Assembly (NCBI GenBank): GCA_037176725.1
Contig: JAZBRS010000060.1
Span: 51,364,001 to 51,428,000 of the forward strand
DNA length: 64,000 nucleotides
Source of the DNA: Posidonia oceanica
Lineage: Eukaryota > Streptophyta > Magnoliopsida > Alismatales > Posidoniaceae
Reading direction: 5' to 3'
The position numbers and the translations under genes are program-made. The notes under the pieces were generated by a model. That model ran no database searches. It worked only from the letters and a program-made list of their open reading frames with translations, and was not told the origin of the DNA. The stretch's first letter is position 1. Every line of letters begins with the position of its first letter. This document shows, piece by piece, positions 1 to 10,750 of this stretch.

Positions 1-127
1 GGATGCAGATGGAAATGTGGTACCATGGGGTAGCAAAAAAGATGCCCCTAGTATTGGTGAAAGATAATAGTGGACAACCGAAGCGCTCTTGGCATCGAAA
101 TGCAAGGTGGAGACAAAACTAACGTGT

Positions 128-300
128 TTTTCAACCAAGTAGTTAGGGATACCAGCCTGGTGATGAGTTGACGGACTCATCGCCGAATAGTTAGGGGTAT
201 CTTCCCAGTGATGAGTTGACAGACTCATCGCCGGATAGTTAGGGGTATCAGCCCGGGGGTGACATTTTAACGGGTGTCAACCGAGCAGTTAGGGCTGCCA
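128..300 (-). repeat. Degenerate hairpin repeat units (three copies)
   Basis: Three units carry the phrase TTAGGG-N-AYCAGCC and a stem-loop. The stems are GGTGATGAGT with ACTCATCGCC (159-184), GTGATGAGT with ACTCATCGC (208-231), and GGTGACA with TGTCAACC (258-282, one bulge). Loops are six bases in the first two. They correspond to the 51-bp array at 46291-46749 of element B, but with different stem bases that still pair. Confidence 0.7.
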
Positions 301-1090
301 ACCCGGTGTAGGGAGGATGGATGTAAGGGCTCACCGTGTGGGATGTGCAATGCTAGTGGGGAATGCAATGGGTAAATGCAAGGGAAAATGTGGGGGCCCA
401 TCGTAGTGGGTGTGCAATGGTCTCAGAGCGGGCACGTGATGTAGCGTCACAGAGTGACAAACGATGGACATGCCGGTCATCACGGACCTCCCAACGCAGA
501 GGGCGGCAAAATTTTGAAAAGCGCAGAGCCTCTAAACGAGGTTAGGCAAAAGGTGCTCATCCTTGGCTCTGATTTTCGAGAACAGGGAGAAGGGAAGATA
601 GACTATTACAGCATATTGTATTTTTGGTGGCTTCGGATTCGAAGCAACTGTTTGGCGAGAGGATACTTCTGCACTTTTTGACTCAGGGGATTCTTGATCC
701 TCGAGCTACGCCATGTCGAGTTGTGGTTGGTGACTCTCTTTGACCTCTTGGTATCAGGGAATAGAGGTGTGCTAGGTGGTATCTCGTTGTTGGGTGAGAG
801 TCCTTGCACCTCAGCCACATACTCAAGGGTGCACCCTGAGCCTTTTGCAGCCGCGATGTCCATCAGAACATGCAACTGCGCAAACACCCAACTGGTTCGG
901 GCATTCTTTGACCTCCTGGTATTAGGGTATAGAGGTGCGTCAGGTGGGATCTCGCTGATGGACCAGAGTCTTTGCACCTCAGTCACATACTCTCATTCTC
1001 AGCTCGAGACGAGGCCTCAGCTTTGCAAAACATAGCCTTTGGCTGCATGTGGGTAGCAGAAGCGTTGGATGTAGCTTTATAGCCTCCATC

Positions 1091-1363
1091 TTAATTCCTC
1101 AGGGACCAGCTACCGCTATTGACACTCTTGGGTTGATTTTTCTTTTCCCCTCTTGAGTGATCGGAGTTGCATCTAGCCTGCCAGGGAAGTAGAGTTATTG
1201 TTTGCACAAGGGATTGGAGCGTGTTGCTTCGCTCAGAAGGTGGGGCCAGGTCCTCCTGATAATGTTTCCCGTGCAGTTGGCGATGTGGTGCTTGGAGTTG
1301 AAAGTTGAGGGGGCTTCGATGCTTGTCCGAGTCACTCCTCTCATGGGCATCTTCTTTCTTCAA
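1091..1363 (-). other. Conserved open block of about 90 codons, function unknown
   Basis: This frame stays open for 90 codons and ends at a TAA. Element B has a matching block of 89 codons (47448-47717) with the same ending, TAA included. The inferred peptides are roughly 70% identical by eye and share the segments HERSDSD, QLQAPH, QEDLAPPS, PWQARCNS and RGEKK. The peptide is hydrophilic and basic, with no membrane segment and no motif I recognise. Neither copy has an ATG in frame (both begin at TTG), so if translated it would have to be a spliced exon. It could also be conserved only as DNA, because the flanking sequence is conserved as well. Confidence 0.4.
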
Positions 1364-2185
1364 CTTCTTTCTTCATTTTTCTTTTCTGCCCAGCATGCAT
1401 ATCTTGTCATCATATTTTTTGCTCACATGATCTCAATTCTTTTGGATATGCATGTCTTCGCCCTCTTGGGGTTGTGGTCCCGGATGAGGCGTTAAGAGTT
1501 CGACTGGTTGGTATACACCTTTAGCCTCTATTGTGTGTATAGGTAGCCTCTGGCTATGCTCTACTCTACTTTGGTCCTCTCCATGTCTGGTGGACTCTCT
1601 TGATTGGATTGACCTCACTTTTCGAGTTTTGAGCTCAGCAAGATGCTCTGTTTTGCTCTAAGCCTCACTCTGTAGCCACATGCAATGAGATGGTGCTGCT
1701 CAGGTTAGTTCTGCCTGAGATTGTCGATGCTTGACATCCTCTCAACGCTGCTTGTTTGTCCAAAGCCAAGTTTTTTATTATACAAATGTTTGTGGGTTTT
1801 GTATGTTTTAGAAAAGGAAGGGACAAACATATTTTTGGGTTTTTGCATTTGTTTTGTATTTTTATGGTCTTCCGAGTTTATGAAAACATAAAAAGGAAAA
1901 ACCAGTAGAAGGGAAAACATGTTTTTGTTGTTTGTTTGTTTTTTTTTTTTTGTTTTTTTTTTTTGGGTGTTTTCCAAGATGCAAGAAATGATATATACAT
2001 GCAGGAAATGATATGTATATGTAGGGAGTGATATGAAGTGATATGTACATATAGGAACTGATATGTATGTTTTTGGGTTTTGATGGATTTTATATTTTTT
2101 ATGGGTTTTCCGATTAGCGAGAAAGTGCAAAACAAAACGGAAATAAAATAAAGCAAGATAGAAAAGAAAAGGATAAGGTAAGAGA

Positions 2186-2197
2186 GACTCACCTGTC
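2186..2197 (-). promoter_or_regulatory. Splice-donor-like site at the gag end of element A
   Basis: On the minus strand the gag end reads TGACAG followed by GTGAGT, a strong plant 5' splice-site match. Element B has TGACAG followed by GTAAGT at the same place (46121). Conservation of GTRAGT in both copies supports a functional donor. No acceptor was identified. Confidence 0.45.
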
Positions 2198-2275
2198 AGC
2201 AACCTTAGGATGGAGGTGTAGACACCCCATTTTTTCAATTTTTTGTGCTATTGAATCTCTCTCTTTGGTGGCTTC

Positions 2276-2450
2276 AAAACAAACCCTAAAACCAAACCTA
2301 AAATCACACCTATTTTCTAAACCAAAAACCACTCACTAAACCCAAGAGAAACCCTAGGTTAAAACCCTAGAAAACCCTAGGATCACACTCACTAAACCCT
2401 AGAAAACCCTAGGATCACACTCCCTAAACCCTAGAAAACCCTAGGTCACA
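2276..2450 (+). repeat. Telobox-like AAACCCTA cluster near the LTR start
   Basis: AAACCCTA and AAACCCTAG occur repeatedly, with a roughly 40-bp unit (CTAAACCCTAGAAAACCCTAG then GATCACACTC) repeated about three times. The first 500 bp of element B's LTRs hold similar clusters. The motif resembles the plant telobox, but it is not a telomere because the spacing is irregular. Confidence 0.6.
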
Positions 2451-3629
2451 ACCACACAAAAGCCAAGCCCAAGCCCACTTTCCTTCTCCCTTTTTCATCT
2501 TCCTTTCTTTCCTTCTTTCCTTTCCTTTTTTCTTCTTCTTCTCCTCCTTCTTTTCTTTCTTTTTTCCAAAAGCCATTTCAACCCAAGCCCACTCACACTC
2601 TTCTTTCCCTCTTTCTTTTTCTTTTTTTCTTCTTTTTATCTCTTCAACCCACCAACCCACTGCCTCTTCTCCCTTCCTTTCTTTTTTCTTTTTACTTCTT
2701 TTTCAATCCAGCCCAGCCCACCAACCTTCCTCTCCTTCCCTTTTCCTTTTTCCTTCTTTATTTTTTCTACTTTAGCCCACAACATTCTTCTCCCTTCCTT
2801 CCTGTTTCCTTTATTTTTCTTCTATTTCCACGGCCCAGCCCACACTCCTCCTTCTTCCTTTTTCCTTCCTTCCTCATTTTTTTCCCTCCAGGCTCAACCC
2901 TTCTTCCTTTTTCTCCTTCTTTTCCTCTCCTACTGTTGTAAAACCACAGCACCTTCACGGCCTTCTCATTCCCCCTTTGCACAGCCTTCCACCTCCTTCC
3001 TCTTCACTCATTACCCAGCAAACCCAACACACAACCTCCCACATTGCCCACTCACCAATAGACCCAATCCTCTGCCATTTTCACCAACAAGCAACAGCAC
3101 CCACACTCAACCTTAGTAACCTTCCCTCTACAGCAAAACCTCCTCCTCTCCATTCAGCAAGGCGGGCGACAACACTTTCAATCCACACACCCATGCAGTA
3201 GCAACATAGCAACCCATTACACACAAAAAAACCCAACTCCCACATAGCAGAGCTTCCCATTTTCTTCCACACAGTCCAGAAGCCTCCACTAACACCACCA
3301 TCATCTTCCTCGGCCCTCCACCAACCGAGAGAGGGGATTCATAGCCCAAGAGAGCCACATAGTCGCCAGAATGACCCAAACTTCCAGAGCCACCCAAAAA
3401 TCCAAAAACTGGGTTCTGAGCGACAAAACCAACTTCTAGTTGGCTCCACACTTTCACCGGACCTCCAGCAACTCACACCAATCTTCCCCAGCAGCCGCAG
3501 CTCGCCGCACTGCCTAACCCAACCGAGGTCGGCAGCACACTTCGGCCATCGTCACAGGTAACAGACCTCACCCCTGAACTCCTTGCATGTCTACCTTGCT
3601 TCCTAGCTAGTTAGATTTAGCTTCAGCGC

Positions 3630-4020
3630 AAGTTTCTAGCTCCGCCGCTACAGTGCTTCTTCTCCGGTGCTGATCTGCAGCTCCACTGCGCGCCGTCGAG
3701 CTCCGGACCTCCGCTGCTCCTCCAGACCTTCCCCCGAGCACTGCCAGAGTACCAATGATGCGCTCCAGCCCCGCTCGACCGTCGTCGATGCCTCCCGCGC
3801 CTGCTCTGCCTCTAGCAATGGCCGGACCTCCGCACCGACGTCGACAACACGCCTCAGCCGCCGTCATGTGCCGCCAAACCCGCCGAAATGCTCAGTTGGC
3901 CTTGCCCGAGCCTCTGCGCACCTCAGCCGCGCCTATCCACTGCCGAATCGCCGCTGCCATAGCTTCCTTCTCCGGCGCAAGCCTGTTGGGCTTGACTTGC
4001 ACTGTAGCACTGTAGCTACG
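3630..4020. other. GC- and CpG-rich section inside solo LTR 1
   Basis: About 400 bp of GC-rich DNA sits between a pyrimidine-rich tract and AT-rich DNA. Long but biased open frames exist on both strands (proline, serine, arginine and alanine rich), as expected from composition. I see no domain. It ends at CACTGTAGCACTGTAGCTAC. Equivalent sections in E, F and element B's 3' LTR also end near CTACAGT/ACTGTAG words. This may be the U3 promoter zone, which is an inference. Confidence 0.4.
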
Positions 4021-4049
4021 TATAGTTTTGATTTTATTTTGTTAAGTGC

Positions 4050-5290
4050 ATTGAATTAAATTGCTGCAGGTTATTTTATTTACGTTTCAGTCCAATTTCA
4101 ATTCAAATCATTTAATTTCTGTTTCTTTACTTTACTGCATTGCAATCAGGTCCCTATATTTATTTAGTTTTGCATTTCAGTCCTTTTTCAATTGATAAAT
4201 CATTTAATCTGCATTTGTAATCATATTGCATTATGATAAACTTCTGCATGTTTATTTATTTGCATTTAGGTGCAGTCATATGTCATCTATTATTTAAATG
4301 TGATTTTAAACCTTATTGCATTGTAATAAAGCCCTTTAGGTTTTAATTTTTACATTTAGGTTCAGTTGGTTTCAACTGTGATTTAAATGTGAATTTAAAA
4401 CTTTATTACATCACAATAAAGTCCAACAAGTTTCAATTATTACATTTAAGTCTAGTTTATTTTGAATTGTGATTTAAATGTGATTTTTAAACCTTATTAC
4501 ATTGTAATAAAGTCCAGCAAGTTTACATTATTGCATTTAGGTCCAATCTGCTTCCATCTACCTTTTAAATGCAATTTTAAACTTTATTACATTACAATAA
4601 AGTCCTGTGACTTGTTATTATTACATTTAAGTCCTATATGCATACATGCATCATTTAAATTGCAATTTTAATCATATTGCATTGCTTTAAATGCCCAACA
4701 GTTTTACAAATTGCATTTCAGTCCATATTTCCAAACTATTGCTTGTTTGCATGCCTGTTTTGCATTGCACTTTAGTCCCACATGTTTTCAAAATTGCATG
4801 TAGGTCCTTTTCTTGCATTATTACATGCACATCTTTTAATCAATGTTGCATTCTGCTCATGCTTGCCTATTGCTCTACTGCATCTACATTTTTGCATACA
4901 TTTACCCTATTGCATTGCATTTTCCATATTTTTGCATTTAGGCCCCTGCAGCTATTTTAATTGCACATAGGTCCCTACATTTGCATTCTTGCATGCAATG
5001 GATCTTCATGTCATTGCACATAGCACATTTGCATCCTTTGAGCACTATTAGCCTCATTGCATGTAGGACACCCTGCATTACACACACATAGGAACATTTT
5101 GCATTTAGGCTCCTACAGTTATTTTAATTGCACTTAGGTCCCTGCATTTGCGTTCTTGCATGCATTACACTCCCATGTCATTGCATATTGCACCCTTGCA
5201 TACTTTTGAGCACCCTTAGTTTCATTGCATGTAGGACACTCTGCATTGCACACACATAGGGGTATTTTGCACTTAGACCCCCATTTAGAC
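4050..5290 (+). repeat. Quasi-periodic AT-rich section of solo LTR 1
   Basis: The words TTGCATTTAGGTCC, TTACATTGTAATAAAGTCC and TTTAAATGTGATTTTAAA recur at roughly 70-90 bp spacing with many substitutions. Related patterns lie in element B's 3' LTR (53.4-54.35 kb) and, inverted, in E (35.6-36.45 kb) and F (61.4-62.1 kb). No coding potential is apparent. Confidence 0.5.
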
Positions 5291-5665
5291 CACTTTTTCT
5301 AGCCCTTGAGCCATCTGATTTGAATCCTGAATAACTTTTGATCGGACCATTGGATCTTCACAATCCAACTATCTAGGCCTTCCTAGTTGAATGATCTTTC
5401 ATTCTAACTAAAGTTATTTCAGATTAGGCCTCAGATCTTCAAGATAAGCCCACCTGAATCACTGCATGTCACTCATTGCCTTATCATTTGCATTGCACGC
5501 ATCGTTTTCTCGATCTGTTTTCAAGTGCAAGTAGATTAGGCTTTGCTGCCCATATTTTGCTTCCATTTGCTTGTCGCACACCTGCATTGCATGGTTTTCA
5601 TCGCTGCTTTGATTTATGGCCTGCATTTGCATTAGGACAATGATGCTTACTGTCTGGAGTTCTTA

Positions 5666-5687
5666 CGAACCAGGGCTTGCCCGTTCG
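5666..5687 (+). promoter_or_regulatory. Conserved LTR hairpin (solo LTR 1 copy)
   Basis: CGAAC pairs with GTTCG around an inner GGGC/GCCC stem. The same position in other LTRs carries different but still pairing bases (10452-10474, 30034-30056, 54635-54657, 60455-60477). It sits in the conserved 3' core of the LTR, upstream of GGTGCTTAACACC. Confidence 0.5.
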
Positions 5688-6030
5688 GAACACTGATAGC
5701 ACTGCTGAGCACATAGATTGCATGTTTAATTCCCTGCACACATCTTAGCACTTAGAGCATACATTTGAGCATGTAATTAAGCATTTATGGCATTTAGGCA
5801 TTCACAGCATGCATCTTCCTGCATATGCGAGCGTAAGTCTAGAAAGACCGATTCTTCGGACGCATCGGGGGTGCTTAACACCTTCCCTGTGTGTAACAAG
5901 AGTCCTTGCCCTTTCTCATGGCCCACAATGACCATTATGCCCTCATCCTAGGCACGAGTCATAGCATTGCATATCATTGCATCTTTTGCATGTTTTCCAT
6001 GCATTCCTCCGGTTTTCCTTGTCTCCCGAT

Positions 6031-6058
6031 TTAATAAACACGGTGGCGACTCTGATTT
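6031..6058 (+). promoter_or_regulatory. AATAAA and PBS-like word inside the LTR
   Basis: The LTR contains TTAATAAACA followed by GGTGGCGACTCTG. The first eleven bases of TGGCGACTCTG match the PBS of elements A and B. The word lies about 160 bp before the LTR end. AATAAA may serve as a polyadenylation signal. Confidence 0.5.
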
Positions 6059-6240
6059 AGTCTTATCTTTCCTTTTTCCTCTTTTTCCGGCGTTTCCGAG
6101 TAGAGCATCCCTTCTCAGGTCCAACTGCTAATAGCAACCTAATTTCGATCGATGCACGCGAGCTTTGGCATCGTGCATGGACGATCCGATTTTCAAGGTT
6201 ACTACAGGAGGTGTTGGGTCCGCTCCTACATTGCTAGCGC

Positions 6241-6358
6241 TGTCAGCGGGGTCTGCTATTGGCAGTGCGTGGAGCATTGGGGCTGCTGGAGCTACTGGTG
6301 GCAGTGTAGGGAGCATTGGGGCTGTTGGAGCTGTTGGTGGCAGTGCAGGGAGCACTTG
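6241..6358 (-). repeat. Three 39-bp tandem repeats in the gag tail
   Basis: Three imperfect 39-bp units encode a 13-residue Met-Leu-Pro...Ala-Pro repeat at the C-terminal end of element A gag. Element B has a shorter version near 45985-46050. Confidence 0.7.
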
Positions 6359-6630
6359 AGCTGCTAGGGTTGGAGGAGATGCTGACCTGGATAGTGCTGC
6401 AATTGGGTTTGCTGTCGACGCTGCTGCTGCTACGTCTCCGAGCGTCCCTCGGGTGAGCTAGGAAAGGTGGGAAAAGGAGATTGCGCTGATGGGATCGAAA
6501 GGATCCACTAGGGCGAAGCTAAACTCAGAGAAGATTGGAGTGAGGGAGAAGACCCCCGAGGTTCCAACATCTTCGGTGCCTGCAGGCCCGGAAGAGGAAG
6601 GGCCGGCTACACTAGGATGTGCTTGTGCAG

Positions 6631-6681
6631 GTGCAGGTGTCGGTGTCGGTGTGGGTGTAGGTGTGGGTGTAGGTGTGGGTG
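6631..6681 (-). repeat. GGTGTG microsatellite encoding Pro-Thr repeats
   Basis: A GGTGTN hexamer is repeated about eight times. On the gag strand it encodes alternating Pro and Thr just after the zinc-knuckle segment. Element B has a shorter ACACCTGCACCT run at the same position (about 45735-45765). Confidence 0.7.
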
Positions 6682-8755
6682 CTGCCTCCCGCGCAATGAT
6701 GCTGATGGTCTTTCGATCAATCAGGTGCTGAATGGCGTCCCATAAAGCGAGGCAATCATCCGTCAAGTGCCCCGTGGCTCGATGGTAACTGCAGAACTAT
6801 TCGCATCATGCCACCACAGAGGGGGATTCGGTGATGGACGAACAACCGAGAGCCTTAGAAGTGACTCAACCTCAGGAAAGATAGGACTCAACGATTCAGG
6901 CAGAGGCGTGTGATCACACCCGGCACGACGAGGTCATCTTTGCCCCGATTGGAGTCCTTACCGAGCTAGTGCGACGTGATGCATTGGCTCGACGGTGGCA
7001 GTGTGTGTAGTAAGTGCAGAGCTATGTGCATGATCTAGTGGGGTAGAGTTTGGCTGACTCGCTGCATTGGCAAGCTTTGCGAGAGAATCGGCGTATGCGA
7101 TGGTGTTCTACTTGGAGTAGCTGGTGGCGGGATTGTTGTTGTTGTTGCGATTGCTGCTGCCGAAGGTGTTGGCCTACCTAGCCAATGCAGAAAGTGCGGG
7201 GAAATGCCCACTTTGCAGTGAGCTTTCCACGCGGGCACCAGCTCTAACTAGCGATGCAAAGCTAGTGATATGTTGAATGCATAGCAGAGTCCCAGTCGCT
7301 GGCAGTGCGCCTTTGAGGATCAACTCGATAGATTCCTTTAGGAGGGTCTATCTCTAACTTGGACGGCTATGGAACGCCAGCGACCGACATACTCCCCGAA
7401 TGGCTCTTGGAGCCTCTACCAGATGGCGACAAGATCCTCTCGCTTGGAGATCAAGTTGAGGTTGAAAGAATATTGCTCAAGGAAAACCTGGGAAAGATCC
7501 TTCCAAGTCTGAACCGTGGCCATGTCAAGGGAAGTGAACCACTTGAGCGCGGGCCGGTTAGACTCTTCTGGAACATGCTGATAAGGAGCCTTTCGTCAGC
7601 CTGAAGCTAAGCAAGGTCTCTGCAGTATGCCCTCAGATGCAAGATAGGGCAGCCTCTACCATTGTACCTTTCAAACTCCAGGATGCGGAATTTCAAAGGG
7701 AGTGTGGCCTCTGGGAAGTAGCAGAGGTCCTAGAATTGGTAGGACTACTAGTCCGTGCCTTGCACTTGACGAAATGCTCTTTCTAGATCACCGATCCTGG
7801 AGTGGAGGGTGCCAGAAGTCGTTGCTATCGAGACTGGTGTGGCTAAGGAAGGTGTTGCGTATGTTGTATGGGTCGCACGAAAGTGCTCCTCCGGATCCAC
7901 CATCACGCCACCTGGTGTCGAGGCATGGGGGCCAGCATACCCATGCAATTGTGAATAGTGTTGTGGGATGCATGTGGGGGTCAGAACCTGATGCATGGGA
8001 GATGGATAGATACTATGCTATGCAGTGTACATTGTAGAATTGAGGAGCAGTAGCTGTGGCACCGGCACGGTCCCAAGTGACGGGCTTGAAGGGTGCTGCA
8101 CTCGCGCCAATCGAGGGGACTGGCCACCAAGTGACGGAGTAGCATGCAGTGAATGGTGCTGTGTAGATGCAGGAGGCAAACAAAGTGCCCGCATCGCTGG
8201 AGCTGCGAGGAGCTGGGGCGATGGCAAGGGCGGAAGTGCAGTGTTGGGAGCCTGCAAAACTACTGTAGGCTGCACCAAAACCTCAGGGGTTGGGCAAAAA
8301 GGTTGGGCCACAGTCGGATCGAGAGCAAAAGCTATGCCTCGCAACCTCTCAGCCTTAGCGATGAGGTGTCGTGCTCGCGAAGCGAGGGACTCGTCGACCG
8401 ACAAGCCGGGATGCAAAAGATCGGCTGCCAAAGGGGGCACGGAAATAGAAAGGGCAAAACGAGGAGATCCTATACATGGGGTAGCCACAAAAGGCTGGAT
8501 TCCCAATATGGGAAGGCCCTAGGATGAAATAGAAGGCAATGCTCTTGGAGCCTGAGTGGTGGTCACCGCGGTTGACTCGGTGGCAAGCTCTAGGTCGACT
8601 GGGGTCGGCCCTTATTCCAAATAAAGGGGCTAGGAAGTCTCTTGTACCAAAAGAGATGAAGAGACGGCGAACGTCAAAGCAAGGGAGGGGGAGACCGAAG
8701 TCGGGATCTCCTCCGACGCCAAAGAGGAAGATGGCTCGTCGGTATGCTGGGCCAT

Positions 8756-9880
8756 AACGAACAGCGAGCGAGTGCAAAGGGATCTACGGTTGAGAGCAGA
8801 GACGCGAGATCTAAGATGAACTATTGTCGGAGGCGATAGATAGCTCAGAGACAAAGAGGAGGGACGCTCAAGGTCCTGACAGAGGATCTCGTACCTACCT
8901 ATGAAAACAACGAAGGCATCAGAAGATGGATGCAGAACAAGTTATTAGGGGTGGCATGAATGGCATACATGCAAAATAAATGCCCTATTATGCGCTCTCT
9001 CACCATGCATGTCTTGAGTAGGCGGCCTATTCGGACTCACTCATGGGTATGGGTTTATTGACTTTAGGTCAGAAAAGAAGGTCCCCATCTAAACCTTGAC
9101 CAAAGCTTAGGTATAATGAGGTGGTGCGTTAGGAGCCTTGACCCTACCAAAGCATGGGTTGTACCCTCTACTAACACCGACACGACCCCAGACAAGGGGG
9201 GTAGACCGACCTGCTTGCCCCACACCAATGTGATAGAATAAGAGACCGGGACTGTCCTTCTCAGACTAATAGGTAGACTCAGGGATGAGAAGATGCATGC
9301 TTTCTAAATTGATCATTCCTGTAAAGATGCTGTTAAGTGTTTTACTTGCGTTTTATTTAGCCAAATGGGAGAATTGCAAGTTTTGGCTCTAGTTGTGCTT
9401 TAAAATTTAAAGATTGGCTTTAGTGCTACTTTTAAATTAAGCCAAAGGAGAGCAAACATGTTTCTAATATCCTAGGCATGGCATATGCATGAAGGGGAAA
9501 GAAACAAAAAGTCATGGCATGCAAACAACCATATACCAAGGCAAAAGGCATGTGCATGGCATGTGTTGGTGTTGTGGATATGATGGTGAAAAGAAAGCAA
9601 TCATCGTATTAAAAGGCATGAATACATGGCATGTGCATGTGTGGTGGCATAGCAATTAAGTAAAACAAAGCATTCATCACTCAAAAGGCATGTATTATTG
9701 CTCCAAGCAAGTATTTAGGCATGTATAATGCATGAAATAAAGCATAGGTAAGCAAATGTGGCATCAGGGAAGAGATAAAGCAAGTAAAGCAAACAGGCAA
9801 GCAAGCAAGCAGGCAAGGCATGCATAAGCGCAAAAAAATCCATGCAAGCAAAAAGCCAAAATGAAAGCTGGAGTCTAGAA
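8756..9880 (-). other. Element A leader between PBS and gag
   Basis: This is non-coding on the element strand. It contains many GGCATG/CATGCC words and AAGC-rich repeats near 9770-9840. Parts match the leader of element B (42540-43678), for example the segment around TTTAAATTAAGCC and the phrase around GTCGGTCTACC. Confidence 0.65.
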
Positions 9881-9898
9881 TCCCCAGCGGAGTCGCCA
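9881..9898 (-). promoter_or_regulatory. Primer binding site of element A
   Basis: Two bases inside the LTR end, the minus strand reads TGGCGACTCCGCTGGGGA. This has the form expected for the 3' end of a plant tRNA and is probably of the tRNA-Arg type reported for Ogre elements. The tRNA identity is an inference. Confidence 0.8.
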
Positions 9899-10451
9899 CT
9901 GTAGTGATCCCGTCAAACCGGCACGTCCATGCACGCTGCCAGAGCTCGTGCTCACCGACCGATGAGAGGCCGCTGATAGTAGGTGGATCCGTGGAAGGAA
10001 ACTCGACTCGAAAATACCAGAAAAGAGTAGAAAAACAAAGATAAGAAAATTTGGAGTCACCACCTAGTCTATTAAATCGGAAGACGAGGAAAGCCAAGGA
10101 AAAGCATGAAAACATGCAAATGGGTGCAATGCTATGCAAAAATAAATGACTCGTGCCTAGGATAAAGGCATAATGGTCATTACGGGCCAAGAGAAAGGGT
10201 AAGGACTCATGTTACACACGGGGAAGGTGATAGGCACCCCCGATACGTCCGGAATTGGTCTTTCTAGGCTTCTCACTTGCATATGCAGGAATGTCGGCAA
10301 ATGCTTGCCTTTACTATACGCCCAAGGGGTGAGGGATGCTATGCCATGCTATGAATACTTAATTACATGCTCAAATGTATGCTCAAGATGCCATGATGTG
10401 TGATGGAAATCAAACGTGCAATCTATATGCTCAGCTACACTGCCAGTGTTC

Positions 10452-10474
10452 TGAACCGGACGTGCCTTGGTTCA
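10452..10474 (-). promoter_or_regulatory. Conserved LTR hairpin (element A copy)
   Basis: TGAACC pairs with GGTTCA, with an inner GG/CC pair. Compared with the CGAAC/GTTCG copies, the outer C-G pair has become T-A, a compensated change. Confidence 0.5.
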
Positions 10475-10750
10475 TAAGAACTCCAGACAGTAAGCATCAC
10501 TGCCCTAGATGCAATGCAGGAGAGAAACAAAACATCGGAAGAAAACCATGCAATGCAAAGAAGTGGCATGCAACATGCATTTGTAAAATATGCAGAGCCT
10601 AGTAAAACGTGCCAGAAAGACTAATCAAAGTTAAAATATCGCAAAGATATAATAAACAGGTTCGAGAAGCAAAACAGAAAACAAACAAGTGGAATAAACA
10701 AGGCATAAAGCGGCAATAGGGGTGGCTCTGGCCACTGTATGAGCTACAGC

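Larger units (their letters stand above)
1..2216 (-). mobile_element. Element A, internal region downstream of gag (3' part, runs off the left edge)
   Basis: Read on the minus strand, this segment matches the plus-strand interior of element B from about 46.1 to 48.65 kb. Shared landmarks in the same order are the gag end with its splice-donor-like site, a T-rich stretch with repeated ATATGTA-like words, the open block at 1091-1363, the text around CAGCCAAAGGCT, and hairpin repeats at 128-300. No protease, RT or integrase coding is visible, so this part of the element is pol-free. It is separated from the rest of element A by the solo LTR at 2217-6206. The element's 3' LTR must lie to the left of the window. 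Confidence 0.85.
2217..6206 (+). mobile_element. Solo LTR 1 inserted in the gag region of element A
   Basis: The unit starts TGTAGACACCCC and ends GGTTACTACA. It is flanked by GGAGG on both sides (2212-2216 and 6207-6211), a 5-bp target site duplication. Joining the flanks restores the element A sequence as seen in element B, on the opposite strand. One LTR between two duplications means a solo LTR left by LTR-LTR recombination. Layout: telobox-like cluster, pyrimidine-rich tract, a GC-rich section, AT-rich quasi-periodic DNA, then a 3' core shared with all other LTRs here. That core carries a hairpin, GGTGCTTAACACC, AATAAA and a PBS-like word. Length is 3990 bp. Confidence 0.93.
6207..8755 (-). 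pseudogene. gag: Element A gag, broken
   Basis: The likely start is the ATG at 8755, beginning MAQ; element B's gag begins at the matching ATG with the third codon now a stop. Order on the minus strand: a low-complexity N-terminal part, a capsid region (about 7340-7760) related to the capsid in elements B and C, a linker, a knuckle-like CX2HX4HX4C motif (about 6750-6800), and a Pro/Ala/Thr-rich tail. Gag packages element RNA into cytoplasmic particles. The frame is broken by several shifts and stops, including a TAG at 7416-7418 that is also present in B. The last few codons lie beyond the solo LTR, near 2193-2211. It is not functional as it stands. No pol follows it. Confidence 0.85.

Noticed and set aside
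2276..2450. Possible interstitial telomere
   Set aside because: AAACCCTA words are separated by unrelated bases and belong to an LTR; there is no continuous AAACCCT tract.
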